Assembly: GCA_051294375.1 (NCBI GenBank)
Contig: CM119268.1
Location: 9,990,370 to 10,054,369 of the forward strand
DNA from: Paraspadella gotoi
Taxonomy: Eukaryota; Chaetognatha
Length of the DNA stretch: 64,000 bases
Direction of reading: 5' to 3'
The notes below the pieces were generated by a model. It was not told the origin of the DNA, searched no databases, and worked only from the letters and a program-made list of their open reading frames with translations. This document shows positions 1-10,523 of the stretch, piece by piece. The position numbers were made by a program, and so were the translations under genes. Every line of letters starts with the position of its first letter. The first letter of the stretch is position 1.

Positions 1-288
1 ATTAAAAAAAACTTGCTTAGATCAGAATTTTTCGACTTCACTACGCTGTAGTATAAAACATTATATTTTTCATTTTTTTGTGTTTCAGAAATGGGTTATT
101 TCTATTTTCTTTTTCGGGGTGTCTAGGGAACCATGTAGTAATATAAACAACAGCTGAAAGATGAAGCGCTTGGTCTATATCTTTGTAAAATTCGGCTGTT
201 CCATATAGTTTTTTTAATATTAACGCCGCAATGTAAATATTTTATAAGCGGGTTAATTTTACTTTCGCCGCCCGGGATTAGTGGGGGG

Positions 289-355
289 GTTAGGGTTGTT
301 TCAGAGTAATTTAGGGTTAGGGGTGATTAGGGTTAAAAGGGTTTAGGGTTAAGGT
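289..355. repeat. Degenerate TTAGGG-type telomere-like repeats
   Basis: The stretch contains about five copies of TTAGGGTT-like units in one orientation, interrupted by a few other bases, just upstream of the TRAPPC12 start. TTAGGG is the usual animal telomere unit. The copies are imperfect and followed by ordinary genes, so this reads as an interstitial remnant or chance G/T-rich tract, not a chromosome end. Confidence 0.5.
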
Positions 356-514
356 AATTAGGAAATAATTTTTAAAATTTTTTTTAATTTATAATAAATA
401 TTTTTAAGAGGTTTTTCAAGTCAAAAAATTAGCCTTATAAGCTAACCGTGTGGACAAATCAACAGCCCCGAGGGTGACGACGGCCGGGGAAAATTAAAAT
501 CCGTTTCCTGCCTC

Positions 515-3500
515 ATGACTCACGGATCCGAGGGAGTCGAAGCTCAAGGAAAAGAGAGGCAATCGTCTCTCAGTAACTTTTTCGAAATGGAGTCGGCCGA
601 CGATACGATGGACGCGATGTTGGCGCCACCCGAACAATTCGCCACTCGTAAGACATATATAGTATATACGTATTGTGCATAATTATCCGAAATAATTTAG
701 ACATTTAACATTTTTGTCCACCATTCCCTCAAAGCTGACATCGCAAGCGGCGTCATTGATACTCCGCACGCAAAGGAAAAGATCACTGCTAGTCACGTAG
801 GGTCATCGTCTCCGGAAATTTTAGAACAGATGACCAGCCCCGGATTAAGCTCCGGTAATCTCAATGCATTTTCAAATAATTGAAAACAGCATGGCTAATT
901 ATCTAATACCTATACATGGTTAAAATTATTATAAAATACTGCATCAGCTGCTCGAGTTATGCTGTTAAATCCGGCAGAATCGTCATTCCTCGCCACAGAA
1001 TCGACTCTTCACGAATCTTGGATTCCTTCGGAAAAAACTAAAATTTGCCTCGTCAATCTTAACACGGCGCCGCCAGGTTGAAATTTAACTCATTTTTACA
1101 AAGTATTAATAATCAATCACGATCTTGGTATTTAATTATATCTGGACTAGGTACATACTATCCCGAAGTCGATCAAGTCACGATGCCCGGAGTACTTTTG
1201 GAAGAATCTCTAGGGGATCCCGTCAAAGAGCTTGTCAATCGATTTTATGGTCCCCAAGAAGCGTCAAAAAGAAAAGTAATTTATATTACCAAAAATATTA
1301 GTAAACTAAAAGAGCTTAAGTTTTTAACCATTTTTTTTACGTCAAAATTTTTAGACCTACTACGAATTTCATCTTTATTATTTTCCACCCTAATTTTTCA
1401 TAAATTTCGGTCCAATGGGAATTTAAGTTATCTGTCGTCCGTCCCATTTACATTTCATTGAAAGATCCTCAATACGAGCGCGGTGCCTCAGGACGAAACG
1501 GGTCTTCGTCAACTCATAGCGGCGGAATGCTATCGATCAGCAGTGGACTTAACCGGACGTCTACTTATTAACGCCGGACAGGGCCCAGGGAGGCTGGGAC
1601 AACCCTCGAGACACACGCCAATTTCGCTCCAGGTGAAGCTAGTTAGCTAAAACAGACATAATTTTTGCCAGTTTTTATCAGTATCTTTCTTCCTTATTTT
1701 CGTTTCTTAAAGCGAACATAAAAAATATTACATCTTTAAATCTACTGGATATGTCAAAAAAACCAATGACCAAAATACAAAAAATAATGAGGACATGGAA
1801 AAAATAAGAATAACAACCCAACAAGAAATAAATACTAAGACAAGCTAATATAAATCGGAATACAGATCAAAAGAAAACATTTTTTTCTTTGGTGTTGATT
1901 GGTTAGTAAGCAAGTTGATAGTTGATACGCCATCACAATCAAGTTTCCTTGCTTTTTCGAGAGGAAATTCTAGGCCAAAATCCGGGCAATGAAAATCTTG
2001 CTCTAATTCGAAAGCCAATCCGTCTTCTTACTCCAAACCGCACCCCGCAACCCATCCGGAATCCGATCCGTAATCTTGACCTTTTCGGAAGGGAAAAACT
2101 TTCCAACATGATTGGGACTCAATTCGTTTTCGAAACTGTGGTGTCGGAAGAGGTCGATCTTTTAGGGTCGATTTCAATAGACCTAAGGCGATTTCGTAAC
2201 CACTTGGGGGACCTGTGAATCGATCGAAAAAACCAATTGGAAGTATAAAATTAACAATTTATTACAAGTACCAACTTTTTATAACCTGAACCACCAAGTC
2301 TTAGGGTTAAACTCTCCGATAATCCTCGGAATTCCCGAGATGCCGGATGACGGATAAATAAGATGAAAATGAAGGTGAGACACGGAAATAAAAGGTGGCC
2401 AGTGAAATCCGACGCGAAGTTCAGATTCCAAATCCGAAGGCTGGAAAAAAAAGTAAGACAAAAGCTTAAGAGATCGATTGAATTTCTAACAAATAGACCC
2501 AATCTGAAAAAAAGATATATCTTAATTACGAGTACCTTTTCTCCTCGCGTCTCCTCTATGAGCTTCTCCAACGTAGACTTTCCGACTCGAACCAACTCGT
2601 CGATGAGATCAATGTGTGTTCGATTTAGACACTTGGCGTGAGCGTAATGTTCCTAAAATTTTATGGATCAAAGCATAAAGATCTTAACTCTTTCTATCAA
2701 TCATTGATTCGCCCGCAATCACCTTCGGAATGGCCAAAAGATGAAAGTCTGCGGCGGGACGGATGTCCTTGAAGACAGCTACGTTCGGAGTTTCTGCAAG
2801 GACATGGGTTTTCTCGTCTTTGCCAGAGACGATTTTGCAAAAAATGCAATCCGCGCTGCTGCGGAATAACGGCATTTCTGTCTCTCTGGCATTATGTTTT
2901 AAAACTGTAAAAAATACGTATAATGAAGTCATGGAGAAAAACAGCCCTTTTCTACTCTACGATAATGCGATTCACAGTCACAAATATGCATAATAAATAA
3001 GCTTATTTAAAATTCAAGCAGTTTCCCTTTTCGCGGTTTTAGCGACAATCCTTGCACCCCTCTTCGTCCACTCTTGCCAGGATCCGTCGAAAAGGGAAGT
3101 GGTGACGCTTACACCCTTGGCCTCGGCAGCCGCGTGCGCCGCCAAGCAGACACCACACGCAGTCACTCCCGTATGGCAATGCGCCGCAAACTTGAAACCC
3201 TCTTTGCGCAGGTCCACCCCGACCTTAGCGAAGAGCTTCGAAACCTGGTCGGAAGTCTAAAGGGAAAGATAATCATGAGACACACAGGAGGAACCGAAAT
3301 AAAGCATCGTGGAACTCGCCTTCATTATTCCGCGAGTTTCGTCCAGGAGCGACGCGTAGTGGAGATTCAATGCCGTTTCGATATGCCCCTCCTCATATTT
3401 CTCAGGAGATCTGGCGTCGATTATTTTCATGCCTCCGCTACTTGTGCCGCCACGGGCGATGGTGTCTTGAATATGGTCGAATCTCCTGTGCAGCAAGGGT

Positions 3501-6500
3501 TTATACTTGGCTCGAAAAGCTCCGGCGGGACGAGGGCGTTTGGGGACAGGGTGCTCGGCCAGCGAGACAATCGGCCGTCCCTCGGAGCGCCACTTGGCCA
3601 GTCCTCCGTCGAGCACGCGAACGGCGTTATGACCGAAAACCCGAAAGAGCCACCAGACGCGCGGCGCCGAGTATAAGCCGCAGCAGCCAGGGACAGCATC
3701 GTAGGCTATTACTTCCGTCGCATCGCCTGATGAAGATTTTAAATCCATATTAATCTTATCAAAGAACGTAATATAAGGCGGGAGAGTATAAATTTACCGA
3801 TGCCAAGATGGTTAACATAGTCTTCGAAGAGTTCAGGAGTGGGCATCGTTCTAATCAGTCCCGACTTTACATCTGCGCATTCGTTGATATCAAAATAAAC
3901 GGCACCAGGTATGTGGGCGTTGAGATACTGGGACGCTGGATCGTCTATTTTTATTGTTGCATCACAAACTTTTAAAGGCTCGACTCCAGACAATTCTACG
4001 GCGGCTGCGGCTGCAGCCGCTGCCGCGGCAACCGCGGGATATTCCGAAAGGCTCGGCGCCGGTTTGGGCGCCGAAACAGGCGGAGTCGAAAGGCCAGAGG
4101 GGCCATCCAAAAGTCTCAGTGCTACTAGTCTTTCATGGAGTTGAATAGCCGAGATCAGTGATCGAATCATTAGTTCATTTGAGATTTTGATCTTTTTAAT
4201 TAATGAACAAAAAAAATTTAAACAGTATTGCAAATCATACTTAAAGTAAATGTAGCAACATTTCCACTGTCACTGTGTTTATCGGATCATTTTCCACGCC
4301 ACGCATCACTTTTTGATTCAACATGGGTCCTAGCTCCCGGAGCTACTTTTGCAAGGCATTCATACCGCGGCCTTTGTTTCGGGTCCCATGCTCCCGTCTT
4401 CAAACCCTGGTTCTTTCCCGTCATCCACTATCCGTTCTCGCTTCGTCAGAGGCCGCAGCATTTCGAGATCGCGAATGGAGCCATCGTAAACTGCGGCGCT
4501 AGCTCGAGATCCCGTCTTTTCCGCTACCACCTTGGCCGCCAGGACCAGACTGCAGGCTGTGACACTGTTGTTGGAGACGGCAATTAGTTGAAGATCGTCG
4601 CGACTTAAATCGATGCCAACTCGAGAAAAAATCGCAGAGATCTCCTCCACCGACTACGGGACGGAAGGAAAAAAAAATCGAATAAACTATTTTTTTTATC
4701 ATTTCTTCAAGCACAACCTTCATCACTCTTTTCTCCATATTCAAAAGCGATACCCCGGGAATGTTGACATCAACTACTCCCGGCTCCTGCTTAAAGGCCT
4801 GCTCAAACCGCGTGTCAACGACCAAGGCATCGACTCGACGCTCAATGATGTCTCGCATTTCAGAAAAGGTTTTGTGAATTCGGCGACGGTAGGAGGCGCG
4901 AAACTGCGGCCGCCCGTGTTGATAGCGTCTTCCTGCTTCAGGGGTGTCCGTTTCGAGCGCCGACGAGACCGGAAGGCCGAGGCGACGCCATTGATCAAAT
5001 CCGCCGTCCAGGACGCTGACGGCGTCGTGGCCAAAAACACGAAAAAGCCACCAAAGGCACGGGGCGGAGTAGAGGCCGCAAAATCCGGGGACGTCGTCGT
5101 AAACGATCACTTCAGTGTCGGCGCCTTTTAAGGCCAAATCAGAGGGAAACAGACTTGTAAAAAATCACGAAGCGAGACAATCATCCTTCGCCACTGCCAC
5201 CTATTCCGAGGTGATTGGCGTATTCTTCAAAAAGCGAAGGAGAGGGAAGGGAAATGGACCCTTCCATTCCGCGACCCGAGCAGGCGTGGAGGTCGAAAAA
5301 TACGGCGCCCGGTAAGCGGTGTTGACGGAACGAGGCGACGGTGCCTGGTCGCGCCAGGGTCGCATCGACGACACGCGGTAAAAGATAGTCGGCGTCGATT
5401 GATTGTAACAAACTGGAGCAAGACGGGGGCCTTTCGGAAACGGATATTATGTTGGACAAAACTAATCGGTTGAATACATATTCGACATTAACTAAAGATC
5501 GTACAGACATAGTACCTTTCCTGGTTAGTTGGCATTAAAAGGACTGAAATCAAATATCGAATATAATAATTGAGGTAAAACTTTATTAAAGTAAATAAAA
5601 CCAGGATGGATATGAATAAAACACGCGCATCACAGAATAATATAAAACATATCACAGAATTTCGGAAGATGAACAACATTTATTTGCACTTCACTGATCC
5701 AAATATCCAAAGACTCTTCTCAATTTTTCCTTTTTGTTTCTGTTGTTGTGCTTTTTCCAAGGTTTTCCCGGCTCGTCTCCCGACACCGTTGCGTTGGTTC
5801 TTTTTCCGCGCGTTCCGAATCCCGTCCGACACTCCTCGAAGAACTCTCGGTCGAGTTCGTCGACTTCTCCGTTCAGCGGCTTCTTTTTCGCCCTCAGGAG
5901 CGTCGAGTCGACAAGGGATTTAGAGGTCAACCATTCCGGCGCCTCTTCGAAGTCGGCAGCTTCGACTCCTGGAGGAGGGTGACAGTAGAGGAGTTTGCCG
6001 TTGACGTGATCCTTGAGGACGATCCGAGCAGTCTTTGGGCAGTCGGGACGACCTTACGAAGGTTATGGTTTTAGAAAACACGTCCGATTTACTCAAAACT
6101 TCCACGGTCTCACCTTGAGACGTCATGAATCCCCTAAGAGTTCCGTATACCGAGAGAAACTCTTCCGCGGTCGGCGAACGGTCTTCGTCTTCTCCCTCAC
6201 GCGGTGGCGGAATACGGACGCCATAAAAACTCTGCAACGCGTCTCGCGAGATGCGCGTGCAAAGTAAATTAACAGGCGAGACATGGTCTCTGATTTAAAA
6301 AAAAAAAAAAAAATAGAGAGGGAAAAGGGAAAAAAAAACATTTCTTCGAAAATATCTTACCTTAACTGGTCGACCGGCAGTATTCCGCTGAGCACAAGTT
6401 CCTCTTTTGAGGTGACGAAGGAGGGAAAGACTAGTCCGGGACAATCGCACAACAACAAAGAGGAGTCGACGTAGATAGTCTTATTATTAAAGAAAAGTTT

Positions 6501-9500
6501 AATTTATCAATTAAAACGTAGATAAAAGCTCAAATCGAACTTGTTTCTGAGCCTCAACAAGAAAAATACCTGAAAATGTTTGGTCTTTCCCGGCGTCGCT
6601 GAAACGGCCACCTTTTTGCTCCGCAAAATGGCGTTGATGGTGGAGCTCTTACCGACGTTAGGGTAACCGACCAAGCCAACAGTCGTTACTCCTTCTATCA
6701 TCGTTTCCCCGACGTAAACGCTCTTGATGAAGGCCAGGAGTTGCTCAATGTCGACGAGATCATCGACGTCCACGAGACTATCCTTGCCGACCTCATCATC
6801 TTCATCGTGCACCTCTTCGTCTTCCAACGGTACTGCATCACCTCGGCGACTTTCATGGAAACGCTCGTTTTCGATTATCTCGATTCCTGCCACTCCGCGT
6901 CCAACGCCCTCGATAACGAAATCGATCGTCGACGAGCTCCGTGGACGAGAGTCGGTCAGTTGAGCGTCGTCATCGTCGTAGTCCTCGTCGCTCATTTCTT
7001 CCTCGGTTTCCCACTCGTCGGAAGAATACTCTTCCTCCGCGTCTTCTTGAATCTCATCGCCTTTATCATTTTTGAGTTGTTCGAAATCCCCGCACTCGAC
7101 CTTCTCCGACTCGGTCAACGCCGACCAAAACACGACTTTCATGCCTTTTGCTTTGAAATAATCAGCCCAGATACGTCGTTGTCTTTGCGTTAACAGATCG
7201 GATTTGTTGACCAGAACGAGGCAGATTTTGTTGGGGTTGGTTTCGCGAACGTAAGTCTCAAGATCCGGGCAGTAAAAAAGAAGAGGATTGCGAGCGTCGA
7301 CAATTTGAACCTGGAAATGAATTACATAATTGAATTAAATAAATGAATTGAAATAAGACCAAAAAAAGATGAAATTTTTAAAAATTAAAAAAATCACAAT
7401 ATTCTGTTACTCACGAGAACGTCGCTCCTCTCCACGACCCTCCACAACTGGCGCCACAGTTCCAAGTTTTTTTCGAACGGTGTGACAATAACGTCCTCAT
7501 CCTCCTGCAGCGCCGACAGCTCCCGGCGCCACTTAACGAAGGCGTCGCGCTCGGCAAGTTCCAGCTCCTGTGGCGTCGTTTTCTCGTCCCAATGAGGACG
7601 TCGAGGAACTCTGACGTCAACGAGGAGAAAAATGAAAATCTAACGACCTAGAAAAGGTAATCATTTTTATCTTGACTCCTTTCCTCACTTTAAAAATTCT
7701 TTCTTCTTCTCTTGAACTTTCCTTCTCCTTTCCACGTCGGAGCGAGCGAGTACCCCGACGCTTTTCGGGTCAATGACGCGGACGTTAGCGTCGCGCTGCG
7801 CGGTAAAGTCCTGTCCCGCCAATTCGGCCGTTGACAAGAATTCCATGAGCGCGCTCTGTAGAAAAGATGTTGCGTGTTAAGAATTAAGTAACCTCCGTCG
7901 TCTTTCAAAATAAAACCTGTTCCGTGCAAGACTTGAGTTTTTCCAATCGGGCGTCGTATCCGGGGTAGGGTACGTCGTTCATTTCCGTCGTGTGAAGCCA
8001 TGAGTCTTTCTTGGGAACGCGTCTCTTGTGCGATTTAAGGTGATCTTTAATCAGCGTCGTTCCTACTGATCGTTCCTTCTTTTTACCCATATTTTTAAAG
8101 AGACTATAATCTCAAGACGCTAAAGGGAAGAAAAGTACTCTTTGAAAACTGTAGTTCTGGTAATTTTAACGATAGTAAACATGAATTTATCGTCTCGAAC
8201 TGATATTAATATCGAAACAGGGTGAAATACGCAAATCAGCCGCCATCGATAAAAAAGAATTTAGCTCCAAGAAGCGAAATGAAAACGATTCTCGAAAGTT
8301 CGTCAGGGAGAATGAGAGATGGAGGGGTAACACTCAAGCCTTGGCGATCTGCGCCGAGATGCGATCCATATCTCGCCGACCCTGCGACGTAAGCTTCCGC
8401 CCTCCGTTGGGGTCCTTTTCTACCAACTTCATCTCCTCCAAAGCCTGATGGAGAGAAGGGAAGGATAAAATCCATACTACTCGAACAGTCTCGAACAATA
8501 TCGACTATCGAGGCTTTTTTAGTACCTGCAGAATCCTGCGGGCGATAGATTGAGAGCCACGAACGAAGTGGGCGGGGCACGAACCATTACGCTTCCGGGA
8601 GCCGTAGATCTTAGTGAAGGAGCCGACGCCTGCCGGGGACCGGATGTAAAGATGGCGCGCGACGGATGCCGCACGGATATAAAACCTATAAGAATAAGAA
8701 GTAAGGTTATCCACCAAAAAAATAATGGAAATTTCATAAATAACTTACCAATCTGGATTCACAGGTCCTTGCTCGTTATACTTGGCTAGCTTAACAAGGT
8801 CGGCCCATTCCGGTACATTCATTTTTCCGGACTTTTTCAGAAAATCCGAAAAAGCCGCGACGAACTTTTGCTGATTCACATCCTTCACGCTCGACATTTC
8901 GAAAAATTATTTAATTCTAAACCGTTTTAAGAATCTGTAAGACGAAAAAAAAATCTGAAAATATTTTTTTTTAACATAGAAATATCACCGTAGAACAAAA
9001 AATAACGAATAATAGATTAGAATCAGAGAAAGTTTAAATAAAATGCTTATTAAAATGATCTTGTTTTTACAGCTGTGGTTGACGCGAGCAAGCTTGTTAA
9101 TGAAACTCCACATGTTCACCGCCGCGGAGGCAGAATTGGAAGCCTTCGGCAACTTCGACCGAGCTGACCTCTACTATTCCTACTACCCGAGCGAGACTTA
9201 CCCAAACAAATGGGGTTCGCTGGTGAGTCGCTTCTTCTGATTCGATATTCATGAAAGGCAAAACAGCTGTAAATTCTTTTGTTTACAGGTGCCGTTTGGG
9301 CTGAGAGTAATTTGGGCCGAACTACCGACTCACACTGGAAAGCCTCAAGAAGCTCTTGACCGATTGTTCTACCTCCAAACCATCGTCAAAAAGGTATATA
9401 TCCGCATTGCATTGCAAGATTGAATCTTTAAGCTAGACCAAACGGGGGGGGGGGAATTCTTAAAAATTTCAGATGCTCGTCAATTTGGACGCCGGTCTCA

Positions 9501-10396
9501 ACCCGGACGGTTCTCCCACTCAGCTCTCAGTGGCCGGCGCGACGACGGCCGCTGCCTTGTGGCATCGTCGCCGCCTCCGCCTCCTTTACGCCGTCGCCAA
9601 CGTTTTCTGCCAAATAAAAGACTTCGGATCCGCAGTGAAAATCTACGCGGAAATAGGGGAGGAGGAAGAGGAGCCGAATAGGAAGAGGACAGTTTTATCC
9701 TGCGTGGGCAGACTGCTGCTCCAGGTGAGTCAAGGGCCAAAACTGAATAGAATGATCTCATGGCATTTTTTGTTGTTTTTGACACAAATATCTTTCTCCG
9801 CAGCTGGGTGACATCAAAGCGTCACAAGAATATTTCGATAAAGTTGGCGCCTTGGTTAGCGATGAAAGCGAGAATAACATCACAGAGATGATGAATGGGT
9901 AAAAATTCATTATTGATTTATGTATCATTTGGTGGTAAAAAAAAGTTTTCGTACTGCAATTTCTTTTTAATTTTTTTATTAACAGCGCATTCGTCAGTAT
10001 CGGAAAAGGACAATTCAACGAAGCACTTAAAACCTTTAACGAGATTTTGGCCATCGAGCCCACCAACTCATTAGTACGTTTATTGGTTTAGATGTTTCTC
10101 CCCATTCGTTTCGGGAGATAATCGTAAATTTTATTTCTGTAATTCGCATTAAGGCCAAGAACAACGCGGCGGTATGTCTCATTTACTTGGGTCGTTTACG
10201 CGAGGCGCTGTCCATGCTCGAAACTCTCGTACGTAATTTCCCGGAAATCAACCTCCAAGACGGCGTGGTATTTAACCTGGCGACGCTTTACGAGCTGGAA
10301 TCGTCGAAAGCGACCGAGAAGAAAAAAGGCATCCTGGATTTGGTGTCTGTCACCAAGGGGGACGGGTTCAACCCCCAATGTTTGAAAATGACATGA
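515..10396 (+). CDS. TRAPPC12: TRAPPC12: trafficking protein particle complex subunit 12 (11 exons, giant intron 5)
   Basis: Subunit of the TRAPPIII tethering complex acting in ER-to-Golgi traffic. Exons: 515-647, 735-854, 948-1076, 1151-1275, 1465-1632, 9073-9222, 9289-9393, 9473-9724, 9804-9898, 9986-10073, 10154-10396. All eleven join in frame. The N-terminal part is low-complexity with a conserved SLSNFF-like patch; the C-terminal half is a helical TPR-type region with family blocks such as [20 protein letters not shown] and [13 protein letters not shown], ending near FNPQCLK as in other animals. The start at 515 is the first ATG after an in-frame stop at 443-445; an in-frame ATG at 587 is the alternative. 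Exon 5 ends ..SLQ and exon 6 begins LWLTRA.., contiguous in human TRAPPC12, so the 7,440-bp intron between them is real if the assembly is right. A poly(A) signal AATAAA lies at 10418-10423. Confidence 0.94.
2279..2875 (-). CDS. HINT3: HINT3-like histidine triad nucleotide-binding protein (nested in TRAPPC12 intron 5)
   Basis: HIT-superfamily hydrolase of the HINT branch, acting on nucleoside phosphoramidates or acyl-adenylates. Exons on the minus strand: 2875-2723, 2652-2536, 2440-2279, giving about 143 aa. The N-terminus has the family CIFCKIVSG zinc/fold motif, the middle has [17 protein letters not shown], and the last exon carries the catalytic triad HLHFH preceded by the HINT3-specific WPPF segment. 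The start at 2875 was chosen because MPLF... begins just before the HIT fold; an in-frame ATG at 2932 exists. The gene lies wholly inside the host intron, antisense to TRAPPC12, and ends about 140 bp from the neighbouring sulfurtransferase. HINT1/2 is less likely because the C-terminal block matches HINT3. Confidence 0.88.
3014..4170 (-). CDS. MPST: 3-mercaptopyruvate/thiosulfate sulfurtransferase, copy A (catalytic Cys present)
   Basis: Two-domain rhodanese that moves sulfur from 3-mercaptopyruvate or thiosulfate to an acceptor. Exons: 4170-3798, 3726-3320, 3256-3014, about 340 aa. The inactive N-terminal rhodanese domain contains [11 protein letters not shown]; the interdomain stretch has [25 protein letters not shown] (seen here in two parts), then LDGGLAKW. 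The C-terminal domain has the active loop C-H-T-G-V-T-A and the closing FDGSWQEW motif, so this copy should be active. Intron 2 appears to use a GC donor (AAG|GCGAGT). Oddities: an N-terminal run of 11-12 alanines before the first rhodanese domain, encoded by mixed GCN codons around 4000-4040. It is adjacent to a paralogue with an identical exon-2 length (407 bp), showing tandem duplication. MPST versus TST cannot be separated by eye. Confidence 0.9.
4360..5510 (-). CDS. MPST-like sulfurtransferase, copy B (catalytic Cys replaced by Ser; probable pseudoenzyme)
   Basis: Tandem paralogue of the neighbouring sulfurtransferase. Exons: 5510-5201, 5124-4718, 4653-4360, about 336 aa; intron positions and phases match copy A and exon 2 has the same 407-bp length. 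Rhodanese landmarks are kept in the N-terminal domain ([12 protein letters not shown]) and linker ([29 protein letters not shown]). In the C-terminal domain the active loop reads S-N-N-S-V-T-A instead of C-x-x-G-V-T-A, so the persulfide-forming cysteine is missing, and the later YDGSW block has lost its Trp (YDGSI). The frame is open and the splice sites are intact, which argues against a simple dead pseudogene. It may act as a binding or regulatory protein, or be decaying after duplication. Confidence 0.85.
5691..8090 (-). CDS. LSG1: LSG1: large-subunit ribosome-export GTPase (circularly permuted)
   Basis: GTPase that releases the export adaptor NMD3 from pre-60S subunits in the cytoplasm. 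Seven exons: 8090-7917, 7855-7689, 7610-7415, 7310-6570, 6479-6361, 6289-6114, 6052-5691; about 644 aa. G motifs occur in the permuted order typical of the YlqF/YawG family: G4 NKSD, then G1 GYPNVGKSS, then G3 DCPG. Other family blocks are [11 protein letters not shown] near the start, [10 protein letters not shown], the [12 protein letters not shown] segment and a basic C-terminal tail [16 protein letters not shown] long acidic insert (many D/E) lies between G4 and G1, as in other animals. The gene is nested antisense in TRAPPC12 intron 5, next to RPS19, another ribosome gene in the same orientation. Confidence 0.95.
8334..8897 (-). CDS. RPS19: Ribosomal protein eS19
   Basis: Component of the 40S small subunit needed for 18S rRNA maturation. 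Exons: 8897-8749, 8685-8526, 8444-8334; 139 aa, close to the 145 aa of human RPS19. Diagnostic blocks are [10 protein letters not shown] at the N-terminus, [35 protein letters not shown] and the end [16 protein letters not shown]. It lies at the far 3' end of TRAPPC12 intron 5, only about 175 bp from TRAPPC12 exon 6 and in the opposite orientation. Its promoter must therefore sit inside the host intron close to the acceptor site. Confidence 0.96.
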
Positions 10397-10523
10397 CATG
10401 CCGATTTAAACTTCACAAATAAAATCCATATGTTCCGATTACTTTGCGTTAGTGAAATAACTGGACCGATAAAAAAATAACTAAGGAATCGTAAGGATAG
10501 TCGATAGTTTTCTTTTTGGTCAA

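Noticed and set aside
1922-2218. 98-aa plus-strand frame in the TRAPPC12 giant intron
   Set aside because: It looks protein-like in places, but TRAPPC12 exon 5 and exon 6 are contiguous in homologues, so no exon is needed, and no family was recognised.
3074-3676. 200-aa plus-strand open frame
   Set aside because: It lies antisense over MPST copy A exons and has no family resemblance; G+C-rich coding DNA gives such shadow frames.
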